Positions 36,267 to 42,821 of a stretch of 64,000 nucleotides of DNA are shown here, in pieces. Source of the stretch: Methyloligella solikamskensis (lineage in GTDB: Bacteria > Pseudomonadota > Alphaproteobacteria > Rhizobiales > Methyloligellaceae); NCBI RefSeq assembly GCF_042676065.1, contig NZ_JBHTJO010000001.1, forward strand, positions 1,860,001 through 1,924,000, given 5' to 3'. The position numbers and the translations under genes were made by a program. The notes under the pieces were generated by a model. The model ran no database searches. It was not told the DNA's origin and saw nothing but the letters and a program-made list of their open reading frames with translations. How positions within the stretch are numbered: the stretch's first letter is position 1; each line of letters begins with the position of its first letter.

Positions 36267-37063
36267 TAGGAGTCATCCTTCTTGCTAGATTTTTCCCGCT
36301 CGGCGACCTCTTCGCCCTTCTCGGCAACCTTCTTGCCCTGGCCATTCTTGACAGGGTGCTCGGGCACGTCGGCTGCGCGCCGGTCGGCCGCCTTGGTGGG
36401 CTCCTTCGCCTCATCGTCCTGGAGCGGCGGGTTCACCGCGCCGGAATCTTCCGACATCTCGTAAAGCTCGTCGCTGGTCAGGCTGGTCGGACCGCTCGCC
36501 GGCGCCGATGTCTGGCGTCCGTTCTGAGGACCGGGGACGACCTCCCTGCCCTCCTTCAGCTCGTTCAGGATCCAGGCGAGCTTCTCGCCGTCGAGATCCT
36601 CGTAATAATCCTTGTTGATCTGGACCATGGGCGCATTGGAGCAGGCGCCGAGGCATTCCACCTCGATCCAGGAGAACAGCCCGTCCTCGGTAACGTGGCC
36701 GGGCTCACCGATCATCTCCCGGCAGGTCTTCTTCAAATCGTCGGCGCCGCGCAGCCAGCATGGCGTGGTGCCGCAAAGCTGCACGTAGTAGCGGCCCACG
36801 GGCGCCAGGTTGAACATGGTGTAGAAGGTCGCGACCTCGTAGACGCGGATATAGGCCATATCCAGCATGTCGGCGATGTAGCGCAGCGCCGGCTCGGGCA
36901 GCCATCCGCCCATCTGCTCCTGGGCGCGCCACAATAGCGGGATCACGCCGGAGGCCTGCTTCCCTTCGGGGTATTTTTCGAGCGTATTCTTTGCCCAAAC
37001 GAGGTTTTCCGGTGTGAAAGCGAAAGCCTCGGGCTGCTCATCTGCAAGGCGTCGGACGCTCAT
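36266..37063 (-). CDS. nuoE: NADH-quinone oxidoreductase subunit E with long charged tail
   Basis: Thioredoxin-fold subunit holding the 2Fe-2S cluster N1a. The ligands are C97 and C102 (CGTTPC) and C137 and C141 (CLGAC). The conserved domain ends near residue 175. It is followed by about 90 residues of charged low-complexity sequence ending KKDDS, with no recognisable domain. Extensions here occur in some alphaproteobacteria; the role is unknown. A 259-base spacer separates it from nuoD, much longer than other spacers in the operon. Confidence 0.95.
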   Translation of the reverse strand: MSVRRLADEQPEAFAFTPENLVWAKNTLEKYPEGKQASGVIPLLWRAQEQMGGWLPEPALRYIADMLDMAYIRVYEVATFYTMFNLAPVGRYYVQLCGTTPCWLRGADDLKKTCREMIGEPGHVTEDGLFSWIEVECLGACSNAPMVQINKDYYEDLDGEKLAWILNELKEGREVVPGPQNGRQTSAPASGPTSLTSDELYEMSEDSGAVNPPLQDDEAKEPTKAADRRAADVPEHPVKNGQGKKVAEKGEEVAEREKSSKKDDS

Positions 37064-37253
37064 GCGGCTGTCTTCTTATGCTCGCCTGCAGGCGGTCTCG
37101 TCTGCAAACGCGTTTGAAGGGGGCGGTCTCCGTCAGCACGTCGGCCCTTCCCAAAAGGCCGGTCCCCAAGCGGGGCGAAGCGAACGGTGAAGCACTCCCT
37201 AAATTGACGGCAGACGGCGATTTTTTGCCTTCCGCCAGAATCTCATCTCTCAC

Positions 37254-37312
37254 GTTGCATCTTGCCTGTTGAGCCCGGTGAATCAAGGGGCCGAAACAGC
37301 GCGGGATGCAAC
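37254..37312 (-). promoter_or_regulatory. Inverted repeat in the nuoD-nuoE spacer
   Basis: GTTGCATC (37254-37261) pairs perfectly with GATGCAAC (37305-37312), and CTGTT (37266-37270) with AACAG (37295-37299) inside it. This gives a two-stage stem over a 24-base loop, in a 259-base untranslated spacer. No T-run follows, so it is not a simple terminator. It may be a processing, attenuation or stability element; this is inference. Confidence 0.45.
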
Positions 37313-37322
37313 TTACGCAAGC

Positions 37323-38567
37323 CTATCGGTCGACCTCCCCGAAGACGATGTCGAGCGAGCCGAGGATCGCCGAAACATCCGCCAGCATGTGTCCCTTGGA
37401 CAGGAAATCCATGGCTTGCAGATGGGCGAAGCCGGGCGCGCGCAGCTTGCAGCGATAGGGCTTGTTGGTGTCGTCGGCGACCAGATAGACGCCGAATTCC
37501 CCTTTTGGCGCCTCCACGGCGGCGTAAACCTCGCCGGCGGGCACGTGATAGCCTTCCGTGTAGAGCTTGAAGTGATGGATCAGCGCTTCCATCGATTGCT
37601 TCATCTCGCCCCGGCGCGGCGGCACCATCTTGTGATTCTGCACCAGCACTTCGCCGGGCTCTGTGGTGAGCTTTTCACAGGCCTGCTTCATAATGCGGAC
37701 AGATTGTCGCATCTCCTCCATGCGGATGAGATAGCGGTCGTAGCAATCGCCGTTCTTGCCGATGGGGATGTCGAATTCCATCTCCTCGTAGCATTCGTAA
37801 GGCTGGGACTTGCGCAAATCCCATTTGGCGCCGGAGCCGCGCACCATCACGCCGGAGAAGCCCCAGGCCCAGGCGTCGTCCAGATCGACGATGCCGATAT
37901 CGACATTACGCTGCTTGAAGATGCGGTTGTTGGTGAGAAGCCCCTCGATATCGTCGAGCACTCCCAGAAACGGATCGCAGAAGGCATAGATGTCGTCGAC
38001 GAGCTTGGGCGGCAGGTCTTGATGCACACCGCCGGGCCGGAAATAGGCCGCATGCATGCGGCTACCCGATGCGCGCTCATAGAAAACCATGAGCTTCTCA
38101 CGTTCCTCGAAGCCCCAAAGCGGCGGCGTCAGCGCTCCGACATCCATGGCCTGGGTGGTGACGTTGAGGAGATGAGAGAGCAGCCGGCCGATCTCCGAAT
38201 AGAGCACGCGGATGAGCTGGGCGCGCCGCGGGATCTCGACACCGACGAGGCGCTCCACGGCCAGGCAGTAGGCGTGCTCCTGGTTCATGGGCGCGACGTA
38301 GTCGAGCCGGTCGAAATACGGCAGCGCCTGCAGGAAGGTTTTGTATTCGATCAGCTTTTCGGTGCCGCGATGGAGCAGTCCGATATGGGGATCGACGCGC
38401 TCGACCACCTCGCCGTCGAGCTCCAGCACCAGGCGCAGCACGCCATGGGCGGCCGGATGCTGAGGGCCGAAATTGATGGTGAACTTCCGGTCCTCGGTAT
38501 TCTCTGTCAGCGCTTCGGCGTCCTGCTTCTCGAAATCGCTATCGGTGGTCATGTTATCGGAGGTCAT
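37323..38567 (-). CDS. nuoD: NADH-quinone oxidoreductase subunit D
   Basis: 49-kDa subunit forming the quinone site with NuoB, related to the large subunit of NiFe hydrogenases. The 414 residues contain NFGPQHPAAHGVLRL (about residues 32-46) with the quinone-site histidine, and HRGTEKLIEYKTFLQALPYFDRLDY. It is separate from nuoC, unlike the fused form of Escherichia coli. Its start overlaps the stop of the embedded thioesterase-like gene by 4 bases. Confidence 0.97.
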   Translation of the reverse strand: MTSDNMTTDSDFEKQDAEALTENTEDRKFTINFGPQHPAAHGVLRLVLELDGEVVERVDPHIGLLHRGTEKLIEYKTFLQALPYFDRLDYVAPMNQEHAYCLAVERLVGVEIPRRAQLIRVLYSEIGRLLSHLLNVTTQAMDVGALTPPLWGFEEREKLMVFYERASGSRMHAAYFRPGGVHQDLPPKLVDDIYAFCDPFLGVLDDIEGLLTNNRIFKQRNVDIGIVDLDDAWAWGFSGVMVRGSGAKWDLRKSQPYECYEEMEFDIPIGKNGDCYDRYLIRMEEMRQSVRIMKQACEKLTTEPGEVLVQNHKMVPPRRGEMKQSMEALIHHFKLYTEGYHVPAGEVYAAVEAPKGEFGVYLVADDTNKPYRCKLRAPGFAHLQAMDFLSKGHMLADVSAILGSLDIVFGEVDR

Positions 38568-39013
38568 GCGCCGGCCTCTTCCGAATCCGCTTGTTGCACG
38601 GCTTGAAGCTTCTTCTGCATTCCGCGATCGAAACGCTCCCAGGTGACGACGAAGCGCTCGTGCTCGCCCTCCCCGATCACGCCGATGCCGTCATGGGCGC
38701 GGACATGAAATTTGAGACGCGGGCCGCGGACTTCGATGCATTCGGCATCGACAGTGACCGTTAGGCCGGGCGGCGTCGCCGATTGATGGGAGACGTTGAT
38801 ATGGGTGCCGAGGCTACCCTCGCCTTCGTCCAGATGGGGTGAGATGAGCTTGAGGCAGGTCCACTCCATGAGCCCGACCATGAAGCCGGTAGCGAAGACC
38901 TCCGGCATGGCCTGGAACTCCTCGGCCTCCGGATAGAGTTGCGGCACGGTCTTGGTGTCCGGGATCTTGTAGGAGAACTGCACCTGCAGGCCGGGAATCA
39001 GGGTTGGCCTCAT
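38564..39013 (-). CDS. FlK-like hot-dog thioesterase inside the nuo operon
   Basis: A 149-residue hot-dog fold protein resembling the fluoroacetyl-CoA thioesterase FlK of Streptomyces cattleya, which hydrolyses small acyl-CoA thioesters. Without gaps, residue numbers match the FlK active site as I recall it: T42, E50, G69, H76 and R120 are all present. Lid residues V23, L26 and F33 match too, while the gating Phe36 is Met here. The natural substrate is therefore uncertain, and a housekeeping acyl-CoA is more likely than fluoroacetyl-CoA. It overlaps nuoC and nuoD by 4 bases each, so it is translated with complex I. Confidence 0.82.
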   Translation of the reverse strand: MRPTLIPGLQVQFSYKIPDTKTVPQLYPEAEEFQAMPEVFATGFMVGLMEWTCLKLISPHLDEGEGSLGTHINVSHQSATPPGLTVTVDAECIEVRGPRLKFHVRAHDGIGVIGEGEHERFVVTWERFDRGMQKKLQAVQQADSEEAGA

Positions 39014-39636
39014 GACTGCCGCTCCCCGGTTTCCGGATCGCCCGCCTTCTCATCGCCGGGAATCGCCTCGTCCATGCCCTCCCAGGGGCTCAGGAAGTCG
39101 AAATTGCGGAAGCCCTGCATGAGCTTCACGGGCTCGTAGACCACCTTCTTCGCCTCATCGTCGTAGCGCACCTCGACGAAGCCGGTGAGCGGGAAGTCCT
39201 TCCGAAGCGGATGGCCTTGGAAGCCGTAATCGGTGAGCAGTCGCCGTAGATCCGGGTGGCCGGAGAATAGCACGCCGTAGAGGTCGTAGGTCTCGCGCTC
39301 GAACCAGTCGGCGGCCGGGAAGACGCCGATGAGGCTCGGCACGGGCATCGTCTCGTCGGTGGTGACCTTCAGGCGGATGCGGTGGTTCAGGTCCGGGCTC
39401 AGCAGATGATAGACGACGTCGAAGCGCTCTTCGCGCTCGGGGTAGTCGGCGCCGCAAATATCGATGAGGCAGACGAAGCGGCATTTATCGTCGTCGCGCA
39501 GGAAGGTGGCGACCTCGACGATCTGGTCGCGGACCACATCCACGGTCAGCTCATTATACCGGACGCGATAGCCGGAAATGGAAGCGCCCAGCGTGTCGCT
39601 GAGATGCTTGCCGAGATCGTTCAGGGCGTCGTCCAT
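39010..39636 (-). CDS. nuoC: NADH-quinone oxidoreductase subunit C
   Basis: 30-kDa peripheral-arm subunit that packs against NuoD. The 208 residues carry the family signature ERETYDLYGVLFSGHPDLRR and the C-terminal GFQGHPLRKDFPLTGFVEVRYD. The last 35 residues are charged and less conserved. It follows nuoB by 27 bases and overlaps the thioesterase-like gene by 4. Confidence 0.97.
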   Translation of the reverse strand: MDDALNDLGKHLSDTLGASISGYRVRYNELTVDVVRDQIVEVATFLRDDDKCRFVCLIDICGADYPEREERFDVVYHLLSPDLNHRIRLKVTTDETMPVPSLIGVFPAADWFERETYDLYGVLFSGHPDLRRLLTDYGFQGHPLRKDFPLTGFVEVRYDDEAKKVVYEPVKLMQGFRNFDFLSPWEGMDEAIPGDEKAGDPETGERQS

Positions 39637-39663
39637 GCTTAGGCTTACAGTTCTTATGCGACG

Positions 39664-40239
39664 CTACCGCTGAATGGTGCCGGTGCGCCTGATTTTCTTT
39701 TGGAGGAGCAGCACGCCATAGACCAGCGCTTCGGCGGTTGGCGGGCAGCCCGGAACGTAAATGTCGACGGGCACGATGCGGTCGCAGCCGCGCACCACCG
39801 AATAGGAATAGTGATAGTAGCCGCCGCCATTGGCGCAGGAGCCCATGGAGATGACGTAGCGAGGCTCCGGCATCTGGTCGTAGACCTTGCGGAGCGGCGC
39901 TGCCATCTTGTTGGTGAGCGTGCCGGCGACGATCATGACGTCGGACTGGCGGGGGCTGGCGCGGGGCGCGAAGCCGAATCGCTCGAGGTCGTAGCGCGGC
40001 ATGGAGGACTGCATCATCTCCACCGCACAGCAGGCCAAGCCGAACGTCATCCACATGAGCGAGCCGGTACGCGCCCAGTTGATCAGATCGTCGGCCGTGG
40101 TGAGCAGAAAGCCCTTATCGGCCAGCTGATCGGAGAATTCGTCGAAACGCGAGACCTGAGGCAGCACGCGATCCTGAGGAATGCGCGGGCGGCCTTCAGC
40201 TTGCGCCTGATCGAGAATCGGGTCGTCGGTCAATCCCAT
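39664..40239 (-). CDS. nuoB: NADH-quinone oxidoreductase subunit B
   Basis: Holds the terminal 4Fe-4S cluster N2 beside the quinone site. Cluster ligands are seen in GLACCAVEMM, GSCANGGGYY and VPGCPPTAEA. I use the ATG at 40239 (MGLTDDP), giving 191 residues, because GGGAG lies just upstream. An ATG at 40260 would add seven residues. It overlaps the end of nuoA by 10 bases. Confidence 0.96.
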   Translation of the reverse strand: MGLTDDPILDQAQAEGRPRIPQDRVLPQVSRFDEFSDQLADKGFLLTTADDLINWARTGSLMWMTFGLACCAVEMMQSSMPRYDLERFGFAPRASPRQSDVMIVAGTLTNKMAAPLRKVYDQMPEPRYVISMGSCANGGGYYHYSYSVVRGCDRIVPVDIYVPGCPPTAEALVYGVLLLQKKIRRTGTIQR

Positions 40240-40595
40240 TCCAGGGCTCCCTTCCCCCATTCATATATGAAGCCGATGGTGAGGATGCCAAGGAACACCA
40301 TCATCGCCCAGAACCCGAACATGCCCACATCGTCGAAGGCGATCGCCCATGGAAACAGGAAGGCGACCTCCAGGTCGAAGATGATGAAGAGCAGCGAGAC
40401 GAGATAGAATCGCACGTCGAACTTCATGCGCGCATCGTCGAAGGCGTCGAATCCGCACTCATAGGCGGAGACCTTCTCCGGATCGGGATTATTCGGCGCG
40501 ATGAAGAACGGGACGAGCAGGAGAACGGCGCTGATGGCAAAGGCCACGCCGATGAAGATCACCAGCGGAAGATATTCTTGCAGCAACTCGTTCAT
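40230..40595 (-). CDS. nuoA: NADH-quinone oxidoreductase subunit A
   Basis: First gene of the complex I operon; a small membrane subunit near the quinone site. The 121 residues have three transmembrane helices and the conserved loop YECGFDAFDDARMKFDVRFYLVS. The start at 40595 (MNELLQEYLP) is preceded by GAGGCGG; an ATG at 40628 would add 11 unlikely residues. The 225-base region to the divergent methyltransferase gene should hold the operon promoter, but I see no near-consensus one. Confidence 0.96.
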   Translation of the reverse strand: MNELLQEYLPLVIFIGVAFAISAVLLLVPFFIAPNNPDPEKVSAYECGFDAFDDARMKFDVRFYLVSLLFIIFDLEVAFLFPWAIAFDDVGMFGFWAMMVFLGILTIGFIYEWGKGALEWD

Positions 40596-40820
40596 GAAGC
40601 CGCCTCGCATGTCCCGGGAGCGGACCAAAGGCGTGAAAACTTCTGTCTGCTTCCCAGAGGCGAAGCGAGAGGTTTACGCGACCGTGCTCGCCCTCTTTCT
40701 TCGCCCGCAGACGTATCTATTGGTTAGCGCAGCGACGGGGGCAGACGCAAGGTGCCATGGGTCGCAGCGCAATCAATCATAGTCCCGAATTGGTCGAGGA
40801 TTGTAGTAGAGGTGAGGAGC

Positions 40821-41735
40821 ATGGATTTCCGAATCTCGGGCGATATGCTTGAGGCTCGTCGCTTATTGCCGCCTGATGCCGGGGGATACCAATTGACGGA
40901 ATTGAGGATACTGCAGCCCTGCCCGGTCTGTGGGTCACAGTATACTGCCTATGTGCGCCAGGTGCCCACACGGCGGACTAACAGAGAGATTCCCCTCTAC
41001 AGCTGCTTGGACTGCCAGAGCTTCTGGAACCCGTCGGGCTATCGTGAGGATGAAGCTCAGCTGCGCCGCGACCTCCAGTGGAACCTCTCCGTCCGCGATC
41101 GGAATACAGAAGCTGCGAATACCCTTTTCGACCGTCTCTCCCATGAAGGGATCGCGCCTCGCTCCGTGGCCGAGATCGGTTGTGGGATCGGGACGCTTCT
41201 CAATGTCGCTCGAGACCGCGGAATGGAGATTGTAGGCCACGACGTGAATGCTGTGGCGATCGAGCATGCCAAGACTGAATTCGGCCTTGCGCTGAGCTCC
41301 GCACTTTGGACGGCGGAAACGCCGACGCCGCCGGTCGATCTCTATCTCTGTATCATGGTCCTCGAACACATGGAGGACCCTGGGTTGCTGCTCAGGGAGC
41401 TTTGCAAAGCTGCGATGGCGCAACAGGCCGCCCTCTTTGTTTCGGTGCCTTTCCTCAACCGCAAAAAGTGGCACTTCATCCTGGAACCCGATCCGATGAC
41501 GGCGGGCACCCCGTTCTTCGACAACGACGTCCATGTTACCCATTTTTCGAAGAAGGGCATGATAGCCGCCTTCGACCGATTCGGGTGCGCCGGGGCAAAG
41601 CCGTTCAGTGGCGGGTTATGGAATGGGGTTTTGTGGCAGCCGACCAGTGAGGCGACCAAGTCGGACAGCGCGACGCGTCTGTCATGGCTGAAGTGGCCCT
41701 GGAAACGCAACGCAGAGGCACAAGCGCGGAGCTGA
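40821..41735 (+). CDS. Class I SAM-dependent methyltransferase with N-terminal zinc-ribbon-like segment
   Basis: The 304 residues begin with a Cys-x2-Cys pair (CPVCGSQY) and a second pair (CLDC), about 25 residues apart, likely one zinc site. A Rossmann methyltransferase domain follows, with motif I AEIGCGIGTL and the later motif LYLCIMVLEHMEDP. The substrate cannot be told; similar zinc-headed methyltransferases act on sugars, lipids or small molecules. I start at 40821 because GAGGTGAGGAGC lies directly before it. It is transcribed away from nuoA and ends 57 bases before tRNA-Asp. Confidence 0.8.
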   Translation: MDFRISGDMLEARRLLPPDAGGYQLTELRILQPCPVCGSQYTAYVRQVPTRRTNREIPLYSCLDCQSFWNPSGYREDEAQLRRDLQWNLSVRDRNTEAANTLFDRLSHEGIAPRSVAEIGCGIGTLLNVARDRGMEIVGHDVNAVAIEHAKTEFGLALSSALWTAETPTPPVDLYLCIMVLEHMEDPGLLLRELCKAAMAQQAALFVSVPFLNRKKWHFILEPDPMTAGTPFFDNDVHVTHFSKKGMIAAFDRFGCAGAKPFSGGLWNGVLWQPTSEATKSDSATRLSWLKWPWKRNAEAQARS

Positions 41736-41792
41736 CCTTCATTCGACGCTACGTCTCGAAGCGCCGCCAATTTCTAAATCTTTTAGGGGAAA

Positions 41793-41869
<77 letters not shown>

Positions 41870-41908
41870 GCGGTGCCCTAATCGCAGCTTCGCGGCGAGG
41901 GCTTCCAG

Positions 41909-41937
41909 CGTGTAAGGCTTCCGATTCCCCAAGTCAA
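41909..41937 (-). promoter_or_regulatory. Likely tRNA-Asp promoter
   Basis: On the minus strand TTGACT (41932-41937) and TACACG (41909-41914) are 17 bases apart. The -35 is strong and the -10 weak. The predicted start is about 33 bases before the tRNA 5' end. Confidence 0.4.
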
Positions 41938-42031
41938 CAAAACAGAGCCCGTGATGGACATCTATCCGTCATTTGTTGGTTGGTGAACGATGAAAGTCCC
42001 TGCCTCGCGCGATTTCTTGGGACGCGAAGCG

Positions 42032-42107
42032 TGGTGGGCGGTGAGAGGATCGAACTCCCGACATCCACGGTGTAAACGTGGCGCTCTACCAGCTGAGCTA
42101 ACCGCCC
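42032..42107 (-). tRNA. tRNA-Val (TAC)
   Basis: A 76-base cloverleaf with encoded CCA. The acceptor GGGCGGT pairs with ACCGCCC. The anticodon loop TTTACAC gives TAC. It lies upstream of tRNA-Asp in the same direction, 162 bases away. Confidence 0.97.
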
Positions 42108-42322
42108 GTCTCCGGCATAGATTCGCTATCGTGCTTCGCCACGCAAGCTTTGCGTGGGCGCTGCGCCATACGGACGCTGCCTAAACCGCCGCTGCCGAAA
42201 ACTTTTCTAAAATCCGAACTGTGTGTTCGCTTGGTGTCGGGCCGAGAACATCACCCGCCCGGCGAAACGCAGGGCGCGAGCTTCGGCAGACGCCACCGTC
42301 CCTCAGGGATCGAGGGAAAGCC

Positions 42323-42344
42323 GCCCAGGCGCTTGCGCCTGGGC
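42323..42344 (-). terminator. Terminator after hup
   Basis: GCCCAGGCGC (42323-42332) and GCGCCTGGGC (42335-42344) form a perfect 10-base inverted repeat just after the hup stop. Only TTT follows on the minus strand, so termination strength is uncertain. Confidence 0.6.
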
Positions 42345-42351
42345 CAGCAGG

Positions 42352-42627
42352 CTAGCTGTTGCAGGCTTCCTTCAAAGCCTTGCCGGCGCGGAACTTCGGC
42401 ACGCGGGACGCCGGGATCTCGACGGCCTCGCCGGTGCGCGGGTTGCGGCCGGTGGAGGCCTTGCGATCGGCGACCTGGAAATTACCGAATCCGACGATGC
42501 GGACGGTGTCGCCATTCTTCAGCGCAGACTCGATGGTCTTGAAGGTGGCGTCGACAGCCTTCTCGGCGGAGTCCTTCGAGATATCGGATTCCTTCGCCAC
42601 TTCGGCTACGAGGTCAGCCTTGTTCAT
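42352..42627 (-). CDS. hup: DNA-binding protein HU
   Basis: Nucleoid-associated protein that bends DNA as a dimer. The 91 residues match the HU family closely: MNKADLVAEVA at the start, GFGNFQVADRKA before the arm, and the DNA-intercalating proline arm GRNPRTGEAVEIPASRVPKF. It lies after lon, the usual order. An extended -10 box, TGTTAGAAT (42693-42701), and its own terminator make it an independent unit. Confidence 0.97.
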   Translation of the reverse strand: MNKADLVAEVAKESDISKDSAEKAVDATFKTIESALKNGDTVRIVGFGNFQVADRKASTGRNPRTGEAVEIPASRVPKFRAGKALKEACNS

Positions 42628-42692
42628 GGTCTATCCTTTCGTTCGGCCCCAAACCTCTGCCGCGCACCCGGGGCCGGCGGGGTGCGAAAGCG

Positions 42693-42701
42693 ATTCTAAC
42701 A
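42693..42701 (-). promoter_or_regulatory. Extended -10 element before hup
   Basis: TGTTAGAAT on the minus strand matches the extended -10 pattern TGnTATAAT except at one position. No good -35 box is seen. It predicts a leader of about 60 bases, which contains a small GC-rich hairpin. Confidence 0.4.
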
Positions 42702-42740
42702 AATGTGCTGTATGACTGGCCTAGAAAAGGCGGAAAATCA

Positions 42741-42777
42741 ACAAAAATGGTCCGACTCATTCGCTGAGCCGGACCAT
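42741..42777 (-). terminator. Intrinsic terminator after lon
   Basis: ATGGTCCG (42747-42754) pairs with CGGACCAT (42770-42777), and CTCA/TGAG extends the stem after one mismatch, closing on a five-base loop. On the minus strand TTTTTGTTG follows. This is a canonical rho-independent terminator 45 bases after the lon stop. Confidence 0.88.
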
Positions 42778-42821
42778 AGAGAAACGACATTTTTGGGGCA
42801 GAGTTCACACTGCCTGTTTGT

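Noticed and set aside
42139..42157. CCACGCAA-GCT-TTGCGTGG hairpin upstream of tRNA-Val
   Set aside because: No T-run and hup already has a hairpin next to its stop; could be a minor element but nothing supports a role.
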